Below are positions 53,528 to 62,655 of a stretch of 64,000 nt of DNA, piece by piece. This stretch comes from Nodularia spumigena CCY9414 (GTDB lineage: Bacteria; Cyanobacteriota; Cyanobacteriia; Cyanobacteriales; Nostocaceae): NCBI RefSeq assembly GCF_000340565.2, contig NZ_CP007203.1, forward strand, positions 3,823,620 through 3,887,619. Direction: 5' to 3'. A model generated the notes under the pieces. The model did not search any database, was not told the origin of the DNA, and worked only from the letters and a program-made list of their open reading frames with translations. The number at the start of each line of letters is the position of its first letter. Position 1 is the first letter of the stretch. Made by a program: the position numbers and the translations under genes.

Positions 53528-54976
53528 ATGTCTGACTTAATTTTGTTTTGGCATCGTCGTGATTTACGTATTTCTGATAATACAGGATTAGTGGCGGCTA
53601 GAGAGCGCAGTGCCAAAGTTGTGGGCGTGTTTTGCCTTGATCCTCAAATTCTGTCACGGGATGATGTCGCCCCGGCGAGAGTCACCTACATGATGGGCTG
53701 TTTACAAGCACTACAACAGCGATATGCACAAGTTGGTAGCCAATTGTTAATCCTACATGGCAATCCTGTAGAAGTTATACCAGCTTTAGCAAAAGCGTTA
53801 AATGCCAAAGCTGTATTTTGGAACTGGGATGTAGAACCCTATTCTCAAACACGCGATCGCACAATAATTGATATCCTAAAATCAAACAGCATTGAATTTC
53901 TGCACGAAAATTGGGATCAGATTCTCCACGCACCAGACGAGATTCGTACAGGTACGAAAAGTCCTTACACTGTTTACAGTCCTTTCTGGAAAAACTGGAG
54001 TAGCAAACCCAAAGCCAAATCAGTAGAAACACTGCAAAATGCCGCAGGTTTAACGGAGGCTGAACAGGAAATTGCTAAACAAGCGGGGGTTATTCCATTA
54101 CCCACAGCTAGAGATTTAGGATTTATCTGGGATGGAGAATTAAGTATTTCCCCTGGAGAAGCCGCAGCCCAAGAAAGATTACAGGAATTTACTGACAGTG
54201 CAATCACTGAATACCAAGAACAGCGTAACCTTCCTGGTGTTGATGGTACATCAAGATTGAGTGCAGCTTTGAAATTTGGTGTGATTGGCATTCGTCAGGT
54301 GTGGGAAGCCACTTTAGAGGCGCAAGAATTTAGCCGCAGCGAAGAAACAGCAGCTAGTATACGTACATGGCAACAGGAATTAGCCTGGCGGGAGTTTTAT
54401 CAACACGCCATGTATAATTTTCCAGAATTGGCTGAGGGTGCTTACCGTGACACGTTCAAAAACTTTCCTTGGCAAAATAACGATGAATATTTTCAGGCTT
54501 GGTGCGAAGGGAGAACTGGCTATCCCATTGTAGATGCGGCAATGCGCCAATTAAATGAAATGGGTTGGATGCACAACCGTTGTCGGATGATTGTGGCTAG
54601 TTTTTTAACTAAAGATTTAATGATAAATCCCCAATTGGGAGAAAAATACTTTATGCAGAAGTTGATTGATGGTGATTTATCTGCTAATAATGGCGGTTGG
54701 CAATGGAGTACTTCTAGTGGTATGGACCCGAAGCCATTAAGGATTTTTAACCCTGCTAGTCAAGCACAAAAATTTGATGGGGAAGGAGAATATATTCGCC
54801 AATGGGTATCAGAATTACGGTCTGTAGATACAGAATATTTAGTAACTGGTAAAATTCCCCCTTTGGAACTTCAAAGTATTGGCTATCCTGCACCAATTGT
54901 AGATCATAAGGTGCAACAAGGTTTATTTAAAAAGATGTATCAACAGCAAAAAGCCCTCAGTAGTTCTGAATCTTGA
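53528..54976 (+). CDS. phr: Deoxyribodipyrimidine photolyase, class I
   Basis: A 482-aa light-dependent DNA repair enzyme splitting cyclobutane pyrimidine dimers. The N-terminal antenna domain is ILFWHRRDLRISDNTGL at 5-21. The FAD domain has TSRLSAALKFGVIGIRQVW near 239-257, WQQELAWREFYQH near 281-293, and the WCEGRTGYPIVDAAMRQLNEMGWMHNRCRMIVASFLTKDL region near 328-367 in pieces. The NNGGWQWSTSSGMDPKPLRIFNP signature follows. It resembles the 8-HDF (deazaflavin) type known from cyanobacteria such as Anacystis nidulans. Length is normal. Confidence 0.94.
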   Translation: MSDLILFWHRRDLRISDNTGLVAARERSAKVVGVFCLDPQILSRDDVAPARVTYMMGCLQALQQRYAQVGSQLLILHGNPVEVIPALAKALNAKAVFWNWDVEPYSQTRDRTIIDILKSNSIEFLHENWDQILHAPDEIRTGTKSPYTVYSPFWKNWSSKPKAKSVETLQNAAGLTEAEQEIAKQAGVIPLPTARDLGFIWDGELSISPGEAAAQERLQEFTDSAITEYQEQRNLPGVDGTSRLSAALKFGVIGIRQVWEATLEAQEFSRSEETAASIRTWQQELAWREFYQHAMYNFPELAEGAYRDTFKNFPWQNNDEYFQAWCEGRTGYPIVDAAMRQLNEMGWMHNRCRMIVASFLTKDLMINPQLGEKYFMQKLIDGDLSANNGGWQWSTSSGMDPKPLRIFNPASQAQKFDGEGEYIRQWVSELRSVDTEYLVTGKIPPLELQSIGYPAPIVDHKVQQGLFKKMYQQQKALSSSES

Positions 54977-54979
54977 TAG

Positions 54980-55510
54980 CTAATTACCCGCACAACGTTG
55001 AAAAGCAGGAAGATGGTTATTTTGAGAAACATGGCGAAGTTGGAAAAACGCCTCTCGTAAATCTGTTTCCTGCACAAATTCTAAAAAGCGGTTATACATT
55101 TGGACATTAGCTATTTCGGATTCTACCCCTGTTTGACAGGCAGCTTGGAGAGTATCGGGCGCTGGGATATTTCCCATAAAAGTATCAGCAGGAATCGGGA
55201 TTCCGTATTTAGTAAATAGGGAATTCCACAAAGAAACGTGTCTATCTTCAGCATGAACAATGTTGCTAAAAGGACGCACTTCTCCAAATTTGTTGATTAC
55301 TGATGTATAAAAAGCACGGGCATAATATTCATCGTTAATGGCATCAATCATTGCCTGTTGGGTTTTTTCATCTAACTGATTAATAAGATAATCAGCAGAA
55401 ATTGGGCTAGTGTTGCTAGTGGCGATCGCTACACCACACAAACCACTTTTGTTTCTATGATTTAATCTGGATATTTGATGATGTCGGCGGCGGTTTCTTC
55501 GACCATTCAT
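54980..55510 (-). CDS. DUF2202 ferritin-like protein
   Basis: A 176-aa ferritin-like four-helix protein of the DUF2202 type. The helices carry the metal-type motifs DAINDEYYARAFYTSVINKFG near 57-77 with Glu/Tyr, IVHAEDRHVSLW near 84-95 (ExxH), and ESEIANVQMYNRFLEF. The first ~25 residues are Arg/His-rich and look like an unstructured lead rather than a signal peptide. AGGAAGAA precedes the ATG. The stop is four bases from the photolyase stop (convergent). The function is unknown; it is possibly a metal- or oxidant-handling protein. Confidence 0.85.
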   Translation of the reverse strand: MNGRRNRRRHHQISRLNHRNKSGLCGVAIATSNTSPISADYLINQLDEKTQQAMIDAINDEYYARAFYTSVINKFGEVRPFSNIVHAEDRHVSLWNSLFTKYGIPIPADTFMGNIPAPDTLQAACQTGVESEIANVQMYNRFLEFVQETDLREAFFQLRHVSQNNHLPAFQRCAGN

Positions 55511-55887
55511 AATTTCTTCCTCATCTTTTCCTTAAGTAAGAATTTTATATCTGTTGGTTGAATTATGTCCCACTGCCATTCCTATTGCTTCCTTCTTCTG
55601 TCCAGTTTTGGGTACTCCTAATGGGATAGTCAGAATATGCAACCATCGAAGACTAATCTCTCGGAACTTCTTAACTAAGTTTATATTTATAATTCTACAT
55701 ATCAAAATATTTACAATTTTGAAAAGTTTATTGATAAAACTTTACTATGTGTGATCGGGGACTAGAAAAAAGAGGATCAAGTTCCCAATTTTTCCTGCGT
55801 AGTCAATAAAAATAAGTGGCATAGCGATCGCATAAATTCACTGTTGACGAATAATGATATAAGTGTCTACCGATATGATTACGGCTT
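55511..55887. other. Spacer before the large membrane protein gene
   Basis: No gene or convincing repeat is seen. The AT-rich stretch 55680-55760 may hold promoters of both divergent genes. Confidence 0.4.
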
Positions 55888-58800
55888 ATGCCATCTCCAG
55901 ACCAACATTTAAAAATTGAACTCAGCCTACCATCTTCCCACCCGCAATTACTAGAAGGATTGGATGTATGGTTGCGCTTGGGTTTAATTTCCGATATCCA
56001 AGTTAGGCAACTATCCCGACAGTTTCTTGTTTGTTCGGTGGTATTAGAACCCCTAAATCGACCTGAAACCGTCACTGTTTCTGATCCTGTAAAAGCTTTG
56101 CCTGTAGAAGCTTTAGCATCTAGTAGCCGCAGACAAACGCCCAAACAACCACCAGAACCCAACTTCCTCAGCTCAATTTTGCAGTCTCTGGGGGCTGAAT
56201 TGAGTGTGCGTTGGCTATTGTTTTTAGGTTTATTTCTGGTTGTGCTTTCCTCTGGCTTACTCGCTGCTAGTCAGTGGGAGAGATTTCCGGCTTCGGGACA
56301 ATATGGCGTTTTATTCCTTTATACCTTAAGTTTTTGGGGGTTTAGCTTTTGGGCTGGGAGACAAGATAATCTCAGGTTAACAGCTCAGACGTTGCTAATT
56401 GTCACCCTTTTATTAATCCCGGTGAACTTTTGGGCAATGGATAGCTTTAAGTTATGGCAAAATCCTTTGGACTGGTTGACAGTGGCGATCGCCTGTCCTA
56501 CCCTAACATTTATTACCATTGCACTCTGCAAAAATCGCGCTGTTTTTAGCAACTTACCCACAGGGAAATTACCTCTATTTAATATTCTGGGGTTAATTTA
56601 TTTACATTGGGGTTGGCAAATCCCCAACTTTCCCGTAATTGCCATTTACCTGGCAATGGTAGGTACAACTATCATTACTATTTATCACAATCGCTACCCA
56701 CAGCAGCCCCCCATTACCTCAGAAAATCCCAGTGAACAGCCGAATAACTTAGGTATAAACTTATTCGCTGCTGTCATTATTTATGCGTTAGTAGTGCTAT
56801 TAATTCGAGCCATATTTGTACATGGGATAGATATCACTCAATTAGGGTTAGCCATTGGGATTTGTGGCTGGTTAGCAACTTGGTTAGCCCAACACAGAGA
56901 TTCTTCATCCCCTTGGCAAATCCTGGGAAGCATTTTATTATTCCTTGGTTGGCTAGTAACGGTGTTCAATCAACCAGCACAAGCAATAGCCGTGAGTGGA
57001 TTGGCTTTGTGGTATGTGGGTAATCGCTTACAAAGATATAGTTTTAAGAAGGACTTAGCCATATTTTTTGCCATTGGTTTACAAGCAGTTTGGCTGGGTT
57101 GGCGGTTAGTACCTTTAGATTTACAACAAAGTGCGATCGCTCTTGCAATTCAACTCACTAATTCTCAAAATGAACCCTGGGCATTCTTGAGTGTCGCTTT
57201 ATTCCCTTATTTAATATTCATGGTGGTAATCACTGAGAAGCTAAATCGCGCCCAAAAGCCGGAATTAGCGAAATTTGGTGAACTGCTCACGCTCGTATTT
57301 GGTGCTTTTTTAACCACAATTGCCACTGTAAATCCCACATTGCGAACTGCTGGCAGCAGCGCTTCGCTATCGCTCAATTTACTCTTTTCTACCATCACTC
57401 TCGCAGTAGTCACCAAACGCCGTTCCCCTGTCCCCATTCCCTTGGTATATCTGACTCACATCACGGGGGTGCTGACACTTGCTTCTACAATTAATTGGCT
57501 ATTACCAAATCTAGATTTACACATCTGGGCAAGTATTTTACTCGCTCTGATGGTGGCAGAATGGGTATTTAGTCTGGGAAATGGATTATGGCAAAGTAGC
57601 TCCTGGTACATCGGTTTAGGGCTGGCTATTGTGAGTTTTAATCTCCTGTGGATGAATAACCAAGTCTCTTGGTATAACGACGGTATTCTCAATCATTGGG
57701 GGATTATTTGGCTAATTACGCCTTTAACTCTCACAGGTTTAGCCAGTCGCACCACTGCACAACGCCGCACTACAAATACTTTCTTAAGTGTTCTAGCTGT
57801 GTGCATGACTCAGTTATTAACTTTACCACTGCCTGGAATCAGATTAATTAGTCTGGGTGTGGCTACGGCTGTCATGTTTGCAAATACGCGCTATTTAAGA
57901 CACCAAGCCAATGCGGGAATTACAGTTGGTTTTGGCTTGAGTTTAACCGGGGCGTTGCTATGGAAGAGTATACCTGAACTTAGTATAACTGGGTGGTTTG
58001 TTGTCGGTGCGATCGCCATCCTCAGTTTATGGTTAGCCAGAACAGTTCTCAGCCGCCGGGGTAACGAATTAGCCACTATATATGCAGTAGCTTGTGATGG
58101 CTGGGCGATCGCATTATGTAGCATTGAATTAGCTACAATGACACTGCACTCGGCGTTAGTATATTTTGGGTTATTTACCCCAGGAATATTATTTTTAACA
58201 GCCACAACTATCACATTAGGGGCAATTGTCTATCGAAGTTGGCAGTATCCCACAAATTGGGCATTTTATGGCATCGGTTGGTGTGTAGAATTGTTAATTG
58301 CTGAGGGATTAGCCTTTGGAGAACGTTCCACGATCAAAATTGCAGTTGCTAACATCGCCTTGGGCTTAATCGCCCAACTTTTAGGAGAGTGGTGGCGACG
58401 CAAACACCAATTAGCCAGAATTCCCACTAGCTTGCATATTTTACCATTAATCTATGGTGCATTTAGTGTCCTGCTGCGTTTAGATACCTTTAGCGCTTGG
58501 ACTGGTTTATTTACTTTAGGTGTAGCTTTAATTCTCATTGGTGTGGGGCGAAGAAATACATCTTTCAAACCTCTATTGTATTTAGGCATCATTGGCGTAT
58601 CAATTTCCGCCTATGAACTGCTGTTTTATCAAATGTCCCAAACCACCGGAGGCGCATTAGGTGATGGTTTAATTGCCATGTCAGCCCTGGGGACTAGCAT
58701 CATGTATGCTTATCGCATCCTCACACCTTGGATTGTCAGCTATTTACGTCTCACTCCCCCAGAACTGAAAAGAATCGCCCATCTGCATTGGTTTTGGAGT

Positions 58801-59448
58801 AGCGGCTTATTAATGGCGGCCATTCCCCTTCCCATTGACATTAACCGTTTGGTGGGATTAGCCACTGGGGTATTTTTAATTAGATATGCCATATTTCAAG
58901 GAAAGGGAACCCCGCAAACTCCCCGCATCTTTGGTATCATCACCATCGGAGAATTGTGGGTTTACCTCGGATTCTTAGAGATAGCTGCTATGCGAGTGTA
59001 TTGGCGGGAAACAGCCGTAGGACAGTGGTTAGGTGGTCCCTTAGTGCCTTGGAATAGTGCGATCGCCTGCGTAATTGCCTATTTTTTATACATCTTACCT
59101 TGGGAAAATTGGGGTTGGTCGAAAAGACCTTGGCAACAAGCCGCATACATCGTACCCCTAATAATTATATGGGAAACCAGACTGCAAGTTTCCCCCATTG
59201 CCTTACTCATAGCAGCTGGGTTTTATATCTTCCTGTCCAAAATGGGTAACAACATTCGTTTTACATACATCAGTGTGGCAATAATTGATTGGGCATTATT
59301 TCGCTGGTTTGATAGCATCAGCCTCACAGATGCTTTGTGGTATGTGACACCAATGGGATTGTCACTGCTGTATATTGCTCAAGTAGATCCTCTGTTGAGA
59401 CTACCAGAGTATAAAACAGCAGAGGACACAGAGAACACAGAGTTATGA
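55888..59448 (+). CDS. Large polytopic membrane protein, function unknown
   Basis: A 1186-aa protein with a short cytoplasmic N-terminus (residues 1-95; the LEGLDVWLRLGLISDIQVRQLSRQ helix pair recalls DUF2157-type leads), then about 30 closely spaced hydrophobic spans to residue ~1160. Spans are separated by short loops, with some Trp-rich repeats. There are no enzymatic motifs I can find. Conserved giant proteins of this kind occur across cyanobacteria. The C-terminus is polar and ends in a repeat-derived TEDTENTEL stretch coded by a purine-rich spacer repeat (GAGGACACAGAGAACACAGAG), suggesting repeat invasion extended the tail. Confidence 0.85.
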   Translation: MPSPDQHLKIELSLPSSHPQLLEGLDVWLRLGLISDIQVRQLSRQFLVCSVVLEPLNRPETVTVSDPVKALPVEALASSSRRQTPKQPPEPNFLSSILQSLGAELSVRWLLFLGLFLVVLSSGLLAASQWERFPASGQYGVLFLYTLSFWGFSFWAGRQDNLRLTAQTLLIVTLLLIPVNFWAMDSFKLWQNPLDWLTVAIACPTLTFITIALCKNRAVFSNLPTGKLPLFNILGLIYLHWGWQIPNFPVIAIYLAMVGTTIITIYHNRYPQQPPITSENPSEQPNNLGINLFAAVIIYALVVLLIRAIFVHGIDITQLGLAIGICGWLATWLAQHRDSSSPWQILGSILLFLGWLVTVFNQPAQAIAVSGLALWYVGNRLQRYSFKKDLAIFFAIGLQAVWLGWRLVPLDLQQSAIALAIQLTNSQNEPWAFLSVALFPYLIFMVVITEKLNRAQKPELAKFGELLTLVFGAFLTTIATVNPTLRTAGSSASLSLNLLFSTITLAVVTKRRSPVPIPLVYLTHITGVLTLASTINWLLPNLDLHIWASILLALMVAEWVFSLGNGLWQSSSWYIGLGLAIVSFNLLWMNNQVSWYNDGILNHWGIIWLITPLTLTGLASRTTAQRRTTNTFLSVLAVCMTQLLTLPLPGIRLISLGVATAVMFANTRYLRHQANAGITVGFGLSLTGALLWKSIPELSITGWFVVGAIAILSLWLARTVLSRRGNELATIYAVACDGWAIALCSIELATMTLHSALVYFGLFTPGILFLTATTITLGAIVYRSWQYPTNWAFYGIGWCVELLIAEGLAFGERSTIKIAVANIALGLIAQLLGEWWRRKHQLARIPTSLHILPLIYGAFSVLLRLDTFSAWTGLFTLGVALILIGVGRRNTSFKPLLYLGIIGVSISAYELLFYQMSQTTGGALGDGLIAMSALGTSIMYAYRILTPWIVSYLRLTPPELKRIAHLHWFWSSGLLMAAIPLPIDINRLVGLATGVFLIRYAIFQGKGTPQTPRIFGIITIGELWVYLGFLEIAAMRVYWRETAVGQWLGGPLVPWNSAIACVIAYFLYILPWENWGWSKRPWQQAAYIVPLIIIWETRLQVSPIALLIAAGFYIFLSKMGNNIRFTYISVAIIDWALFRWFDSISLTDALWYVTPMGLSLLYIAQVDPLLRLPEYKTAEDTENTEL

Positions 59449-59506
59449 GGGTTTGAGAGGTTATTGGGTTAGGTGATCTCGGATTTTTTTATTTGTCAGT
59501 CCCTTA

Positions 59507-60457
59507 TCAAGCATACAACGCCTTCACCCATTGCCATTCCTGCGTCAAACCCTCCCTCAAAGAAACTTGGGGCTGATATCCTAAAATTTGCCGGGCTTTC
59601 GAGACATCAGCAGCAGTATGGCGCGCGTCTCCCATCGCCTTTTCGATGTAATTTTTTTGAATGGGTTTACCAACTATTTCTGCCATAGTTTCCAAAACTT
59701 CTGCTAAAACTACCCTGCTACCACCGCCAATATTAAATATTTCACCCACGGCTTGGGGTACAGTGGCGGCTGCTAAATTGGCAGCTATGACATCACTCAC
59801 AAAGGTAAAGTCTCGCGTTTGCTGTCCATCACCGTAAATGGGAATTGCTTCATCCTGCAATATAGCTTTGAAAAATTTATGGAATGCCATATCTGGGCGC
59901 TGTCTGGGACCATAAACTGTAAAATAGCGTAATGCCACCATCGGTACACCAAAGTTTTTGTGATATAGTCTACACAAACGTTCAGCTGCTAGCTTGGTAA
60001 TACCATAGGGCGAAACCGGTTGCGGCGGAATTTTTTCATGGGTCGGTAATGTTTCGGCATCGCCATATACACTTGATGTAGAGGCAAATACTAATCTTTT
60101 CAGATCTTGAGCATCTTTGGCAGCTTCTAGCAAAATTTGTGTGGCACTAATATTGCGTTCTGTATAATTTCGGAACCCTTCACCCCAACTTGCTCTGACC
60201 CCAGCTTGTGCCGCCTGATGGTAAACTACCTCAACATCTTGCAGCAGTGTCTGCCAATCTAAAAACTGAATATCTCCGGCAATTAAAGTAAAATTAGGTG
60301 CATTCTGTAAATGAGCAATACTTTTGTGCTTTAATATAGGATCGTAGTAATCGTTGAATTGATCAATCCCAATCACTTCTTTTCCTTGTTGCAGTAATGC
60401 TTCCACAAGATGGGAACCAATAAAGCCTGCTGCTCCAGTAACAATAGTTTTAGCCAT
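59507..60457 (-). CDS. NAD-dependent sugar epimerase/dehydratase
   Basis: A 316-aa extended SDR: VTGAAGFIGSHLVEALL at 6-22 (NAD motif), GIDQFNDYYDP, YHQAAQAGVRASWGEGF near 86-102, the catalytic SSTSSVYGD near 126-134 with YGITK near 152-156, and RYFTVYGPRQRPDMAFHKF near 177-195. The RxxYGPRQRPDMA block is typical of UDP-glucuronate 4-epimerase and UDP-glucose epimerase relatives, and I cannot separate these. It is monocistronic and probably provides nucleotide sugars for envelope polysaccharides. Confidence 0.88.
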   Translation of the reverse strand: MAKTIVTGAAGFIGSHLVEALLQQGKEVIGIDQFNDYYDPILKHKSIAHLQNAPNFTLIAGDIQFLDWQTLLQDVEVVYHQAAQAGVRASWGEGFRNYTERNISATQILLEAAKDAQDLKRLVFASTSSVYGDAETLPTHEKIPPQPVSPYGITKLAAERLCRLYHKNFGVPMVALRYFTVYGPRQRPDMAFHKFFKAILQDEAIPIYGDGQQTRDFTFVSDVIAANLAAATVPQAVGEIFNIGGGSRVVLAEVLETMAEIVGKPIQKNYIEKAMGDARHTAADVSKARQILGYQPQVSLREGLTQEWQWVKALYA

Positions 60458-61123
60458 ATTTTCTATCTGAATCTATTGATGTGTTTTTAATCTTTTTCTT
60501 GATGGGTTGATACTTACAGCACTTTGCTAGTAGATGTAGTCTATTAAAAGATAATTAACCACAGATAAACACAGATAAACACAGATAAATCTATACTTTA
60601 TTTCCACGAAAGTTGCTGTATAGTTACTATAGTTCATCCGTGAGCAAGTTTTTTAGAGGATGTTTTAAAATTGAAAAATTAATGATCAATATCAATACTG
60701 TTATCCTGTATTCATAGTTTGGCAAATACCCAGAAGTTGATTGTTGTTAATAGTACTTAAACTGAATTATGGAAAAACGAACCACGAAGGACACGAAGGA
60801 CACAAAGTTAAGAAGGTTTCCGAGAGTTCTTGCGTAAGTCCTGGTTAAAAGTAGCGCGATTATTCTTTAAATATACAAGTTCAATTAGTATAATTTTTAA
60901 TGCCATTAGCAAGGCAGATGTTCAGGGTCTTGCATTAGCATCATAATTGATGAAAAAATTGATCCGCGAGAGCCGCTAGTACCGCAAGGCGGAAGTCAAA
61001 AGTCAAAAGTCAAAAGTCAAAAGTCTGACTTTATAGGCTTTTGATTGATTTTAAATGGTTGTCCTATTTACGCCGTACTGTACTAGGGTGTTCTCGTTTC
61101 ACAAGGAACGCACGAGGAAATTA
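60458..61123. repeat. Repeat-rich spacer before purD
   Basis: There is no gene. 60555-60590 is a short tandem repeat (AACACAGATA). 60770-60842 is a copy of the MITE-like family with only the right terminal repeat TTGCGTAAGTCCT intact. 60994-61024 is a heptanucleotide array of AGTCAAA, four units, a classic cyanobacterial STRR. The purD promoter is not obvious. Confidence 0.6.
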
Positions 61124-62401
61124 GTGAAAGTTTTAGTTGTCGGTAATGGGGGGCGCGAACACGCTCTAGCCTGGAAACTGTTAAAATCTCAGCAAGTTGA
61201 GCAAGTTGTCTGTGTACCAGGAAATGGCGGTACTGCAAGTCTGGAACGTTGCCAGAATTTGCCTTTGGCTGTCGATGATTTTGAGGGGATGAGCCGATAC
61301 GCTCTGGAAAATGGCATTTCTTTGGTGGTAGTAGGGCCAGAAGTACCCCTGGCAATGGGTATCACAGATTACCTCCAAAGTCAAGGACTGATGGTATTTG
61401 GGCCTGGGAAAGCTGGAGCGCAAATTGAAGCGAGTAAGGCTTGGGCAAAGGCTTTAATGCAAGAAGCGTGGATTCCTACAGCCAAAGCTGCGGTATTTAC
61501 TGAGGCAGCAGCAGCTAAATCCTATGTAAAAGCACAGGGAATACCCATAGTAGTCAAAGCCGACGGTTTGGCAGCAGGTAAGGGTGTGATAGTTGCTGGA
61601 ACTTTAGAACAGGCTGAAAGTGCCATTGATGCGATTTTTCAAGGACAGTTCGGTAGTGCGGGCAATTTTGTTGTTGTTGAAGAATGTTTGATGGGGGAAG
61701 AGGTATCAGTTTTAGCCTTGACTGATGGGTTAACTATTCGCCCTTTGCTACCAGCGCAAGATCATAAGCGGATTGGGGACGGTGATACAGGGGAAAATAC
61801 TGGTGGAATGGGAGCTTACGCCCCCGCACCGATTGCTACACCAGAGTTAATGTCACGCGTTCAAACCGAAGTCTTGGAAAGAGCGATCGCCTGTTTAAGA
61901 TCCAGAGGCATCGACTACCGAGGCGTGCTGTATGCTGGATTAATGATTGCCCCCGATGGCGACTTGAAGGTTTTAGAATTTAACTGTCGCTTCGGTGATC
62001 CGGAAACTCAGGTAATTTTGCCACTGTTAGACACACCCCTAGAAGAATTGATTTTAGCCTGTGTCCAGCAGCGTTTAGGCGAAATGCCCCCCATAGCTTG
62101 GAAACAGGGCGCTGCTGCCACTGTTGTCGCCGCTTCCGGTGGTTATCCGGGGGCATACGAAAAAGGCAAAGTTATTACTGGTATTCCAGAGGCGGAGGCC
62201 GCAGGTGTAACTGTATTTCACGCAGGTACGAAATTAAACCAGCAACAACAAATAGCCACAGATGGGGGACGAGTGTTAAATGTGACTGCTATCGGCAAAG
62301 ATTTTCCGCAGGCGATCGCTCAGGCATACACTGGGATCAAATCCCTGGAATTTGAAGGGATATATTACCGAAAAGATATCGGTCATCGAGTCCTGAAGTA
62401 G
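61124..62401 (+). CDS. purD: Phosphoribosylamine-glycine ligase
   Basis: A 425-aa ATP-grasp enzyme joining glycine to phosphoribosylamine in purine synthesis. It has KVLVVGNGGREHALAWKL at 2-19, VVGPEVPLAMG, GPGKAGAQIEASKAWAKALM near 101-120, the ATP-grasp VVKADGLAAGKGV near 145-157, and GENTGGMGAYAPAP near 222-235. The NCRFGDPETQ motif lies near 286-295. The GTG at 61124 is chosen because GAGGAAA sits just upstream and the protein then begins at the conserved Rossmann strand; the upstream in-frame ATG at 61055 would add 23 unrelated residues. nblS follows on the same strand. Confidence 0.96.
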   Translation: MKVLVVGNGGREHALAWKLLKSQQVEQVVCVPGNGGTASLERCQNLPLAVDDFEGMSRYALENGISLVVVGPEVPLAMGITDYLQSQGLMVFGPGKAGAQIEASKAWAKALMQEAWIPTAKAAVFTEAAAAKSYVKAQGIPIVVKADGLAAGKGVIVAGTLEQAESAIDAIFQGQFGSAGNFVVVEECLMGEEVSVLALTDGLTIRPLLPAQDHKRIGDGDTGENTGGMGAYAPAPIATPELMSRVQTEVLERAIACLRSRGIDYRGVLYAGLMIAPDGDLKVLEFNCRFGDPETQVILPLLDTPLEELILACVQQRLGEMPPIAWKQGAAATVVAASGGYPGAYEKGKVITGIPEAEAAGVTVFHAGTKLNQQQQIATDGGRVLNVTAIGKDFPQAIAQAYTGIKSLEFEGIYYRKDIGHRVLK

Positions 62402-62655
62402 AAATTATTGCTGGTTTGCGCGCTACGCGATGTCTAAGGCGTGGCGCATCTCACCTCACAACGAAGACCACAGTATGATTAAGGTGTAGTAGACATAGAT
62501 CATTGACCTTATCTGCCGCAATTAAGTACAACCTACCCTTGAAAGTTGCCATCTCATCCGTACCTTCACCTTTCAATTAACATATTTATCAAATTAACTG
62601 TTAATTTTTTAGTTGTTGGGTTGAATAAGCGAAATTACTAACAACTTTGTTGAAA

